Source: Macrolepiota albuminosa
Taxonomy: Eukaryota; Basidiomycota; Agaricomycetes; Agaricales; Agaricaceae
Assembly (NCBI GenBank): GCA_027475525.1
Contig: JAMWFC010000090.1
Coordinates: 1,302,001-1,366,000 of the forward strand
DNA: 64,000 nt
Direction: 5' to 3'
Shown here: positions 47,600-58,413 of the stretch, one piece after another
Layout of the letters: every line of letters begins with the position of its first letter
Numbering within the stretch: the first letter of the stretch is position 1
Notes under the pieces: model-generated
Databases searched by the model: none
Told to the model about the DNA's origin: nothing
What the model saw: only the letters and a program-made list of their open reading frames with translations
Program-made: the position numbers and the translations under genes

Positions 47600-48830
47600 A
47601 CAGTCACTGACCCGGTGCTGAAATAAATGACCCCCTTATCACGGGACCGGGCCTTGAATCTCATCTCAAATCTCAAACCTAGAGCCAGCATCAACTGGGA
47701 TACGCATACAATCCCGGCAATTCCTGGATACAAAATGATCCTAGCAACTACTGCAGTACTCCCTACCAACCCCTCTAACAACGCTTGACTCATCTCAATC
47801 ACAGAAAAACCGTTCTACATGGACTCGGGCGCCACTGAGCACATTTCTCCATGTGCATCAGACTTTACATCTATACAGGCAGTAGGGACAGATTTGGCTC
47901 CAAGTACAAAACCAAACTGAAATTTACCTCAAAAATGCCCTCTATATCCAAACCTCCATGGTATGGTTTATCTCTATATCAGCGTTAGCCATGGGCATGC
48001 ATGCCATCATTACTTTTAGCCAGACTAGCATCATGGTTCTTGACAAAGACAGCAAGACCACTCATTCCCGGGCAACAACTGTATACTCCAGAGCTACAAT
48101 TAGCATTTGCCAAACATGCCATGACCACTGCACAGACCCCTGTCAATATTGACACTTGGCACTGGTGCTTCAGGCATGCAAATTACTATGTTGTCATGAT
48201 AATGACTTGTTCAGGCTTACTGTGAGGTACACCTTCCACCTCACAATCTGAATGTGATGTCTGTATTCTTGGAAAACAAACAAAAATGCTGGTGTGTAAG
48301 GTATGGGAGGAAGGGCATATGGTGGTCAAGAAGTTGCAAATTGTCTGGATAGATTTAGCTGGGCCAATAGCTGTATAGTCATGTTGATAGGCTTCTACTT
48401 GGACTGAGCACATCAAGGGACACTATAGGCCTATCAATACTTGACATACTGGAGACCGTAGCAAACTTCTTGGACACAGAACATCTCTGGCTTTGGCACC
48501 CCAGTACAGGTTTTGCTCATCCATCTTACCAACCATTTATCAGTCCTTCAGCACATACTATCCATCAACTTCAAGGATTTAGGAGGCTCAGAACTAATAG
48601 CGCTAGCATAACAGCAGGGAGGTGACTCTGATCAAACTCCAATCAATTCTGAAAGGGGTATCATTAGGCACTGCCATTTGCTGAGGCACCTCAATCAGAA
48701 GTCTAAAGAATCAATAACGATGAGACAGGATACCTCAAACCTGACATTCAAACCTATTAGAAGATGGTACAATGTTTAGTGCCGGGATTAGCACTCATAG
48801 CATCTGTCAAGGATTTTCCAACCATGGCCA
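47600..48830 (+). mobile_element. Ty1/Copia retrotransposon remnant
   Basis: Broken plus-strand frames in Copia order: the aspartic protease motif FYMDSGATEHISP (47813-47850), a GAG-pre-integrase stretch WHWCFRHANY (about 48155) with CDVCILGKQTK (48255-48290), and the start of the integrase KLQIVWIDLAGPIAV (48335-48380). Several stops interrupt it. No LTRs, reverse transcriptase or RNase H were seen. It begins 280 bp after the F-box gene. Confidence 0.75.
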
Positions 48831-49500
48831 ATTGGAATTATATTAAAAAGTGAGCAGACTTGTATAATTCTAAGTAGTTTTAGAGTTGCCATTGGCCAAT
48901 AGGCTGTAACACTGTTGGTCACTGTCATCTATGTGCTGCAAGTTGCTGTTGACAGGTGGCTATTAGCTGAACTCATGAGGAGAGGTGCTAATTGGTAGTG
49001 TCACAAATGGACTTATCTTAAAAATACAGTAGTGCATAGTATAAAAGATAGCTACTTCACATGTACATAACAACAAATTGTAACCCATTGAGCACCAAGT
49101 TACACTCAGTGTTCAAATCATGCTAGCTTGACCTAACCTTGTCACTAAGTTGGGCACTACCATTGTTTATTTTGTCTTCATCATTTATGGTGCCACCTAT
49201 GGGCACATTGCATTGTGCTACTCTTCTTTGTTGCTATACCTTTGCCTAAGCTATGGCACTCACAGTTTGCTAGGTAGCACCCAAGGTGCTATTATCTAAC
49301 ATGTTGTTTTATTACATTTGCTTGAGCACACTGGGACTCTGTCAGGACTCCTCACAACTACACATGCCAGGTATTAGAGATGGCATTGTACTGCATAACA
49401 TCCAGCGCACCCAACCACAGTTGGCATCATCATTTTAGAGCATATCACAAGGGGTTTTGTTAAGACAGAATTCCACCAGAAACTTGAGCCTAGCAACAGC
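48831..49500. other. Repeat-derived, CpG-poor stretch
   Basis: No gene; probably the 5' part of the Gypsy element that follows. Confidence 0.4.
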
Positions 49501-49511
49501 ACCGCCTCCTT

Positions 49512-51518
49512 TTGGAGAGCACATTTGAACAAATCACTACTGACTCATCACATTTACCAGGCATGCTACTAAGACAGACCTTAGACCAAGAGCTTGAGGC
49601 TGCCCCAGACAGCTTAGCTGAAAGCTTTTTCCCATTCTCCAGACCTTTCAAGTATTTAGCAGATGAAAACCACATGCTGCTCACACCTTTAGAGGAGTTA
49701 TCTAGGTCATTATTGCCAGAACCTAGCAACTCAGAATTACTCAAGCCCATACCTACTACATCATTACTAAGCAACACTAGCACCATCACCACTATTTCTA
49801 CTTTGACATACACACCAGCCAACATGGAGCAGGCAAATATCCAGTACATGCTGCCCAAGTGGGACAAAACAAAGCCTTGCAAACTAATGCAGTATTTCAG
49901 AGAATTGGAGTACTTGCTATGTAACTGTTGCATTACTGGCAACATGCAGATGAAGGAGTATGCTGCTAAATATGTCTCTTATGACACAGCAGAATCCTGG
50001 ACAGGCTTGACTAAGTTTCAGGAATTAACAAACAAGCCAGCCCCAAGAGCATTTATCTATGAAAAATGAAAGAAGGCAATCATTAGCTTATATCCCAGCA
50101 CTGAAGAGTCTACATGTTATATGGTAATGGAAATCCAAAAGCTGGTCCAGGATACCTTCACTACTGGAATCTATACTCTGGAGATGCTATCAACTTACTA
50201 TCATGACTTTCAGCAAATAGCAAGATGGCTAGTACAGAATGGGAAGTTATACAGAAATGAGAAGCAACAATTGTTCCAACAAGGAATCCTGACATTGCTG
50301 TGGACTAGGATAGCACATTGCCTGGAAATTCTTATGCCCAAACACTATCTGGAGGAGCCTTATGATATAAATAGAGTCTTTGAGGCAGGCAAGTAGATGC
50401 TAAAAGGCACAAACACAGGAATATCTTTACAGCAACCTGCCAGCATGGATAGTGGGAAAATGGCACCTCCAGCAGGGTTGCCAGCTCCTAGCACCACTAA
50501 TGGCCAAAACAGATTTGTTAAAAAGGAAGATCTGGAGAATGCAGTTAACACTGCTGTTGCTAATGTAATGAGCAAATTAGAAACATCAATTTTGACTAGC
50601 CTTACTATGCCATGAACCAACATGCAAATAGGACTTTGTCACTTCTGTGGTAAAGCAGGACATACAATGACTAGGAGTTGTTGCACTATCCTCAAATAGT
50701 ATCTATGCCAAGAGAAAGTGTGCCAGGGCACTGACGGTAAAATAGTCCTCTTTCCAGATGCTAACATCCCTCTTTATCCAGAGGACAAGACTTTCCAAGG
50801 ACATATTGATGAATGGCACTGACACAATCTAGGAAGCTTAGTGACAGGCAATCTAAACAGCAATCTAAACAGTACTACTGAAGCAGAATTCACTCTGCAA
50901 CAGACACTAATCTATGAGGTACTACAGCTTAATGCTGTTAACAAGCAACCAGCACTATTGCATGAAGAATGGATCAAGATACTGGAAAGAGAACTTAAGT
51001 TGCTAAAGAATCAGGTCTTTGATGGTGTAGAAATAAAGAAGGGCAAACAGCCACTAAGAGATTACCGGCCCTCTGGCACTGCATCGGACTCTGCATCCTC
51101 AACTTCTAGCACTAAAAACAATGTCCCAGACACAACTAAGGCATCTGCCATGACCAAACCTCCACTTTACTCTTATTCAGGCCTTGCTGGAAACTACACC
51201 CCACCCATCAATCAAAACTTTGGAGTGCTCAACAAGCTCATGGGAGCCTATTGTCTGATAGTGCCTATCTACAATCTTAAAAAGTCCAAAGAAGTCTTTG
51301 ATCACATCATGAAAAGCCAAGTCACATTATCAGTAGCTGTCTTCTGTAAGCCTTTGTGTCATGGCCAGCATCAACCCAACCTGCAACTCCAGAAGAACCT
51401 TGCTACTTGCCTCATCTCAGTCTTGAAACACTCCCACCAGCATCCCTGTCTCTCTCAAGCCCTCAAGAGAATGACAGCTTATCAAAGCACTGAGCTGGCA
51501 TCTGTAACATTTTTCTAG
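49512..51518 (+). pseudogene. Ty3/Gypsy retrotransposon gag remnant
   Basis: Frames 49512-50069, 50121-50396 and 50397-50690 form a capsid-like Gag: NIQYMLPKWDKTKPCKLMQY, ELEYLLCNCCIT, AAKYVSYDTAESWTGLTKF and EIQKLVQDTFTTGIYTLEM, then a nucleocapsid zinc knuckle CHFCGKAGHTMTRSC (50639-50685; Cys-x2-Cys-x4-His-x4-Cys). Stops separate the frames. A downstream frame (50841-51518) covers the linker to a protease. No reverse transcriptase or integrase follows; an LTR comes next, so the pol part was lost. Confidence 0.75.
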
Positions 51519-51741
51519 ATCAGGAGGTAAAAGATTACCTCCTGAGAAAACAATGTTGAGGATCACAGGTATCCTTGGCATGGCCCTCTCTGTAAAAGGC
51601 TGAAGAACCTTTGCTGTTGTCTCTGGTGAACAAAGCATTCACCTTACTCCAGGCTCCACAGCAGCCTGGTGTAGGTGCAATAACTGAAGAGAGATCTGCC
51701 TTTACAGTGAATCCCACTGATAGACTTAGTCATTGTACTAG

Positions 51742-52622
51742 TGATGATGCCCAAAAGTTGATTAGCAGCAGACATGGTTTACAGCTACTGACTGGAAAAT
51801 ATGCATTGGGCATGGCGAAGTATTTGAGGGAGTTCTGGGCAGGTTCCAGAGAACAAGTTGGAAATGGGTTGGATGGTGAGATTTGATGAAGGTCAGGAAG
51901 GAAAGTTGGTAAGGGATGTGCAATAAAGATAAGGCACCAACAAATAATGTGCCTAGAAAATATGAGAGGACTTTTGAGTACTGGTATGGCAAGAGATGTG
52001 GTAAGAAAACTAGAGGCTTAGCAGCAGCCAAGCTGCATAGTGCCTGCCATAGGTGCAAGGCATGTAGGTTCTGAATGCATAACTGTGGCAAGCAGGCTTG
52101 AAGTGTTCAGACAATTGGCAACTTTGAACTAAGTCAGCACAAAAGAGATCTGAACTGTAAGGTTAACTGAGGATAGGAAATGGAGTATTCTGTTCTGTTT
52201 GTAAATAGTAACAATGGTAAGTATTTATAGTAAGAATGAGCTCACCATCACCAAGGAGCAGTGAACTGTAAGGGCTGTAAGTAAATGTCATGCATTAAAC
52301 TAAATAGTAAGAAATAAACAAAAATGCTGTCCATCTGAACTGAGAGAGAGTGCCAAGATAAAATGCCAAGCTGTTTGTCATGGGTAAATGTCATCATTCC
52401 AAGTCATAAGTGCTGCTGCCAGCTAGCTGTACCATGTGCTGATTGAGTGATGCCAGCTGCCACCAGTGCTATCACTGATTGGATCCATTGCTTGCCATGC
52501 ATGGCCATTGGGTAAGGCCTGAAATAAATCACGCATGCCAAGTTTGGAATGAGTACAGCAAGGTGTCTGGAGCCAATGCTGAGCCTGCCATTGATGTGCC
52601 TAGCCTGTGTGGGGTCCTATCA
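51742..52622 (+). mobile_element. LTR related to the solo LTR at 34990
   Basis: TGATGATGCCCAAAAG...GGGTCCTATCA, 881 bp. It shares blocks with 34990-35923 in the same order. At several places where the other copy has CG this one has TG or CA, for example GATGATGCCC versus GATGACGCCC. It is placed as a 3' LTR after the gag remnant, but no purine tract and no matching 5' LTR were seen, so the linkage is uncertain. Confidence 0.7.
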
Positions 52623-52852
52623 CTGGGCCGCCTAGACAAATTGGACAGGGCATTGCTTTTGCTCATTATGCCACTGTACCAGCATATATTTGATTGTTAA
52701 GAAGAGAAGGTCCATATCATCAGGCAGGGATAAGGCCACAGATGGGTATTCCTTGATAATCTTAGGCTGGACCCTGCTACTGGGGTTGGCAACCCATGCA
52801 AGGATAATTTTTGTGGCTTTTACAGGTATTTATGTAGCATTGCTATGGATAC

Positions 52853-53706
52853 TCACACCTGCATGTCCCATCCAACCCCTCTAATAAGACAGGGAGGAAG
52901 GGGGTCACCTACCTCTCTAATTAGAGTAGATTTTGTGAGTTGTCTATAATACAAATAATATATGGATAAACATCAAAAATATTGAGGGACTGTGAGAAAT
53001 TTCTGGAAGAAGCCTGAGGCATTGTAATGAACATTGACAGATGATTTGTCAACTGTCTCCTGTGCATGCTGCATTTGGATATCAGGTCGATATTGACATT
53101 TTCCATCTGGTAGCTTTGACATCATAGTGGGCATATGAGGTTCAAAGATGTGCATCAACATACCTTTCATTCTGTAATTTTTCCTGATTTTTTGGCAGAT
53201 TTTTTTAGCAGTTTGAGGTGCTCATTGTGGGTGACAATAAGCATGAAGGTTCTGACAGTCACCACGATGCCAAGGTGACAGGTGGCAATTTGAAGCCATG
53301 AGTTGATATGGCAGAAACAGTTTAAAATCAGGGACCCAAAGAAACCAGGCTATATGTTTATCCATTATCTATTTTCAAGCTCATTGTAGACAACAATGAG
53401 GACAAAGGTTGATATGGATGGCCCTAAGAACTCAGGCAATAACTTATTCTGAATTTTTGGCTAATTTTTCAGTGTATTTTTGAGCTCATCATGCAGGACA
53501 ATGAGCAGAAGGTGGTTGGTGTTGAGGGCACTGACAGCATGCCTCAGGCTTCTTCCAGAAATTTCTCAGTCCCTCAATATTTTTGATATTTATTTATCTG
53601 TATATTATTCGTATCATAGACAACTCACAAAATCTACTCTAATTAGAGAGGTAGGTGACCTCCTTCCTCCCTGTCTTATTAGAGGGGTTGGGTGGGACAC
53701 GCAGGT
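52853..53706. mobile_element. Foldback/MITE-like element
   Basis: About 170-bp inverted arms, 52853-53022 and 53537-53706, sharing CACCTGCATGTCCCA, the CCCTCTAATAAGACAGGG.GGA stretch, TAATTAGAG.AGATTTTGTGAG, and GAAATTTCTGGAAGAAGCCTG. The 500-bp loop has related short repeats (GTGCTCATTGTGGGTGACAAT-like at 53217, 53390 and 53483). No protein is encoded. Confidence 0.75.
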
Positions 53707-54445
53707 GGATACTCAATTGCATAGCAAATTTAGATCGAAGTTGATGGAATACTAAAAATAGAACATTTCTATTATTACCTCTGACCCTTGCTGTGTATTG
53801 CATGCACAGTTTTCGGTGTGATAATGATGTATGACAGGAGGTAAATTTGCCACTGCTGCAACCATAGGTATTGACAACAATTCTCCTTATTTCTTGATTC
53901 TCAGAGACATTTTGCTTGACCTACTCCGATTCTGACCTGGATACTGGAACTTATCAATATGTCAGTGAGTCCTTGCATATGACAACATTAGTATTTTTTT
54001 GGAGGCGGTATTCCGAATTCCCAAGCAATACCACCCATGATGTGCAATGCTCTGCCATCAACTTACATATGAGATGTAAAGCGCAGTACTTCTTAAGTTA
54101 GCCAACCACACCGACACAGCTTTATTGATCCCACGCGGCACAGTGAAGAAGGCATTCAGTAGCATACATATCATACATAGAGTACTCAACGACTGATATA
54201 GAGATAAACATTCATGACTGATGTAGATGTCAATATTCTCGCACTCTGGACCGACCTTTATTTGTTTACTGCTGGGCAACTTGAGTATTACTTTCTCCTT
54301 CCTGTCATGGATGATTACGTCATAGATCATTCATGACATATTGCCAGTAGGCAGTGCTGGTGGATAGATTGATTTCGCTTTGACAAGTGTCAACATACGC
54401 AGCAGCATGTGCCGACTACGGATTATGAAGACGATAATTGACTTG

Positions 54446-54453
54446 CATATAAG
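54446..54453 (+). promoter_or_regulatory. TATA-like element of pheromone gene 6
   Basis: CATATAAG, 105 nt upstream of the start codon at 54558. Confidence 0.5.
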
Positions 54454-54557
54454 AAGCATTGAAAAGCAACAGGAACCGCATTCAACAGCACTCAGCACAA
54501 GCAACTTTCAGGAGCTCCCCGCAGAGAATTACTCACCCGCTCTCAACGACGCTTAAC

Positions 54558-54692
54558 ATGGACGTTTTCACAACCCTCACTGCTCTTTTTACCTCGGAAC
54601 ATGTTGAAGACGTTAACACGTCGCTACCTCCCACAGACGAAGAAGCAGCAGGCTGGAATTCAAATCAGCAGAGCTACTGCGTAGTCGCATAG
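54558..54692 (+). CDS. Lipopeptide mating-pheromone precursor 6
   Basis: 44 residues, the same predicted protein as precursor 5 (MDVFTTLTALFTSEHVEDVN...YCVVA). CaaX box CVVA. The surrounding DNA is also nearly identical for several hundred bases, so the arms have duplicated or converted recently here. Confidence 0.87.
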   Translation: MDVFTTLTALFTSEHVEDVNTSLPPTDEEAAGWNSNQQSYCVVA

Positions 54693-56417
54693 GCTTTCTC
54701 GTCTATCTATCATCTCCTTCACATAAAAACAGCGTCCAGGCAAGTTGTCTCTCCACACAGCACGTATCTACTGGACTGACTTCTCTTCATTAGCGTTGCA
54801 AATGATACCACCAACCCTCATTGATATCCTCAATCCACGTCTCACTTCAGAACCCTAATTCCGCCATGCTGTTGACTATCAACAATCTACATCGCCCACG
54901 CATACAGCGCTGCGCCATTTCTAGTGGCTACACTGTCACCATCTCCATGTTCGTTATCACAATAGTCTGGACTTTTCATTTTCATTCAAATGGACTGGAT
55001 CACATCACAATACTTATTTTACATTCTGCTCCATACGATTACATTGTCTTCGTTCCAAAGTTATGTACTGCGTTGGTACCAACGTTAATCAGGCCTTTTA
55101 ACTGCGGACTGTTTAGTTACAAAATGGACATCGAGTAAACGCCTCCAGAACCTGGAATCTGTCACTAAAGCTTTTGAATTGATTTTCCCTACTTTGAATG
55201 AGGTCTGGGTGGATGGAGGCAATAGGTCTAGAGAAATGCATCAGCCTGAAGCTGCTCCTGTATTTATTTGAGTAGGAAAGCACGCCTCAACGGTAGTTTG
55301 TACGCCTGTTAGATCGTTGAACAAAATTGCGGTATACCCCTTCGCTTAGAAACGTGATTCAAAAAATCGAGGCAGATGCCAACCATGAGTGCAAACATCA
55401 AGTCCTCGTGAGGCCAATGGGTAGTTCTAAACTTGTCTTTTTAGTGCAGATCGAGATGGGAAAGTTCCAGGATCGTGTAGTTCGAACACGACGTGGACTC
55501 GTGGAACTCGCTTTGTGGTTTCTTGACCCGCAGATACATCAATGTGAGGTGAATGTTGAAATGTAGCAGGAAATCCCTCTGTTTACTTTGTCCATGTCAG
55601 TGCTGAATATTTCTGCCGTCTTGGTCCTTGCAACGGTATTGACTTTAGTTCAAGAGTCATAGATATGGAAAAATTACAAGGGGGAAAAAATCATGGCGGT
55701 ACGAGGCAAAAAGGATATCATTGGATCTCACACTCAGATTGTGCACCTGTGCCTTGACCTGAGTGGGAGGGTGCGTTCTTTCTGAACATCACAAAGGTTG
55801 AAACTGCATCTGTTTGGAAGACTTTTTGTAACTGCCGCGTCTCGGAGAGGCCAATGTATCAGGTTTTAATGAACGATCTGCAAACTGCAGGGGCATAATC
55901 CGTTAAGATGTACGTTGACGAGTGCAGAAATCAGACAATTCTCACGTCTCTTTCGATGCGTGGCTGGAAACGACATTGAATGAGGGAAATTTTCATCAGG
56001 GACAAGTAAATCAAGTGACCCGGACCACAACTTCGAGAACAATAGTGTCGAGAGCTTCTTTCCGCATATTCAGGTGAGATGAATTACGAGACAGTTACTC
56101 GGAGGTAAACGACAATCATCCACTCCCACAGGTCTTTATTGTCTCTCAAGATAAATGTCCTTTTTCAACACGAAAGAAGTCGCATCCTTGATGCAATGCT
56201 GACGTTCTCGACATCGCTCATTGTAAGTGACGTACTGTACTTTTGTCTTTGCATCCGGCACGAATGAATGGACACTACACCGCCGGAACTTTGACACAAA
56301 CACAATAAGTGTCTCGCGCATAAGAGACGGTGAAAGAGCCTGCATCCAACAGTGTTCACCACAAGCACCTCTCTCCAGCCCTCAGCAGATCATTCAACCG
56401 CTCTCGACAAGCTTATC

Positions 56418-56552
56418 ATGGACGCTTTCATGACCCTCTCTGCTCTTTTCGCCTCAGAACACGTTGAGGACCCTAACACGTCGGTATCCCCCGCGGACGA
56501 GGAAGCAGCAAGCTGGTATTCGGATCAGCAGAGCTACTGCGTAATCGCATAG
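56418..56552 (+). CDS. Lipopeptide mating-pheromone precursor 7
   Basis: 44 residues, MDAFMTLSALFASEHVEDPN...AASWYSDQQSYCVIA. CaaX CVIA. A GTAAGT...CTCTAG segment (56595-56646) after the stop is a probable 3'-UTR intron. It differs from its mirror copy (precursor 4) by a substitution inside the predicted mature peptide, which could alter receptor specificity. Confidence 0.85.
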   Translation: MDAFMTLSALFASEHVEDPNTSVSPADEEAASWYSDQQSYCVIA

Positions 56553-57437
56553 ACTCTTGCCTCTCGCCTCACCCACAGCGAAACTGCATCTAACGTAAGT
56601 CAGCCTCTCCCTACAGCGTTGGATCATCAGCCTAACTTTCCTCTAGCATTGTAGACATACCTTCAACTTCATCATCGTATGCGTTGCACGTCACGTCTTC
56701 GAGATCGTGCCGCTAGTTCATCGCCCAAATCAATTATCTTTTATTCACCACCACAAATACTATTCACATTGCGTACGCACATAGCGAAGCGCCCTTCATC
56801 GTCTCCACATTCATTCCAACGGCGCCGTCTTGGCTTCATAATGGAGTCTTGACACCAACGGACGACTGGCATACCAACGCATCCATTATACTTATTGTGA
56901 TTAGTTCGTCTTCGTACTGCCTTGTACTGCCTTCATAATGGGTACCATTTGGGACACTCTAGTGAGGCCTAGGAAGTTTTTGCATCAACTGCATTTTTGG
57001 GTTACGGGAAGAAAAAGTACCTCTGAAAGCTGGAGGTGTTTTATGTCAAGGAAAATTACAGAACCGTGACGCTGGATTGGGTCTTACCACTAGTCTCATG
57101 ATGGGAAGTAAATGCAAAAGCCATGAGTCACGAGACGGATCACGTGAATCGAATGGAGTTAAATTAACTTCTGAATTTACTTCGTATTTTCATCTATTTG
57201 TTTTGAAAGCCGTTGCCTTATGTAGTTTTCTTTTCTTTTTTTCTTTTTGTTATCTTCTCTCTTTTGTTCCATCCATTGCAACGTGATGACAAGACAATTA
57301 CTTGGCATTGCTCTTATTGTATAATCTTCCTGGAGAGAGGTCACTATAAGAAATGTGTTTGAAGACGTTCTCAAGCAGCTTATTGTCATAGTCGTACGGT
57401 GGACTAGAATTTCTCCGCAAACACAACAAGTTCCTCG

Positions 57438-57445
57438 CATATAAG
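57438..57445 (+). promoter_or_regulatory. TATA-like element of pheromone gene 8
   Basis: CATATAAG, about 77 nt before the start codon at 57515. Confidence 0.5.
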
Positions 57446-57514
57446 AAACGTCGGGGAACCCACATTCAACTCAGCACCAGCAGATCACCCAGTCGCTATC
57501 AGCTTAAGCTTATC

Positions 57515-57661
57515 ATGGACGCTTTCACACCTCTCTCTGCTCCTTTCGCCTCAGAACACGTTGAGGACCCTAACACGTCGACATCTCCCGTGGATGAGGA
57601 AGTTGTGCATTCGCCCGACGACTGGAAGAGTGATCAATTGAGCTACTGCGTAATCGCATAG
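57515..57661 (+). CDS. Lipopeptide mating-pheromone precursor 8
   Basis: 48 residues, the longest of the family: MDAFTPLSAPFASEHVEDPN, then SPVDEE, four extra residues compared with the others, and the end LSYCVIA (CaaX). The likely mature part (VVHSPDDWKSDQLSYC) is distinct from all other copies. A 3'-UTR intron candidate lies at 57671-57725 (GTAAGT...TTTAG). Confidence 0.85.
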   Translation: MDAFTPLSAPFASEHVEDPNTSTSPVDEEVVHSPDDWKSDQLSYCVIA

Positions 57662-58025
57662 GCATCTAATGTAAGTCGGCCTCTCCCTACAGCGCTTAAT
57701 CACTGACTCCTCTTCTTTTCTTTAGCCTTGTAGATGTACCTTCATTCGTCGTTCGCATATGCATTGACGTCGTGTCGTATTTTGGAAGCCCTCTCATCAT
57801 TCATTCATATTCATTCACATTCACATTGCTCGCGCACATAGCGCAGCCAGCCCCTTATGCTGATGGCTGAACAATCATTGTCTTCGTGTCGATTAATCAA
57901 ATGGCATCTTGACTTTTGTATTATCTCGCTTATTATGTGACACTTGCTTTTTCACTCGATCATTGTAGTAGGGCATGGTACTGTCTTGGTAATGGGTACA
58001 ATTTCGCAAATTTCTGTAGCAACTG

Positions 58026-58413
58026 CCAGGAATGATGGAGGATTGATGCTATCTATACCCACCATGGTTAACATCATGATGCATAGGCCAATTTGCGAAA
58101 CATCCCAGCCGCTAGATGGGCTTTGTCTCCAGAAAGGGTCACGGTCTTTCCTCGGAATGACCAACGATCATCTGAAATAAATAAAAAAAGAAAAAAAAAA
58201 GACATTCTATGTATGTAGCGTAGTGGTGGATTACTATAAGCCAGCCCTCTCTATCGACTTGCAAATCATTACTAACCAGAATCAAATGTACAATTCTCAA
58301 CAAAACAAAAGAAGAGCAAAAAAAGACATAGAAAGAAAGAGATAGAAAGGACAGCTCAAAGAGAACAAAAAAACGCGACGAGAAACGATCAACTAAGTTT
58401 CAAGCTTCGCACT
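58026..58413. other. Intergenic between palindrome and PDA1
   Basis: A-rich stretch (58170-58380) downstream of PDA1; no gene. Confidence 0.4.

Larger units (their letters stand above)
53715..58025. repeat. Right arm of large pheromone-gene palindrome
   Basis: Inverted counterpart of 39310-44340. Gene order is mirrored: precursor 6 opposite 5, 7 opposite 4, 8 opposite 3. It lacks the left-arm insertion at 40000-40800. Confidence 0.85.

Noticed and set aside
54361..54460. Possible homeodomain or receptor gene near pheromone 6
   Set aside because: No homeodomain or seven-helix pattern found; the sequence is the mirrored pheromone 5 promoter.
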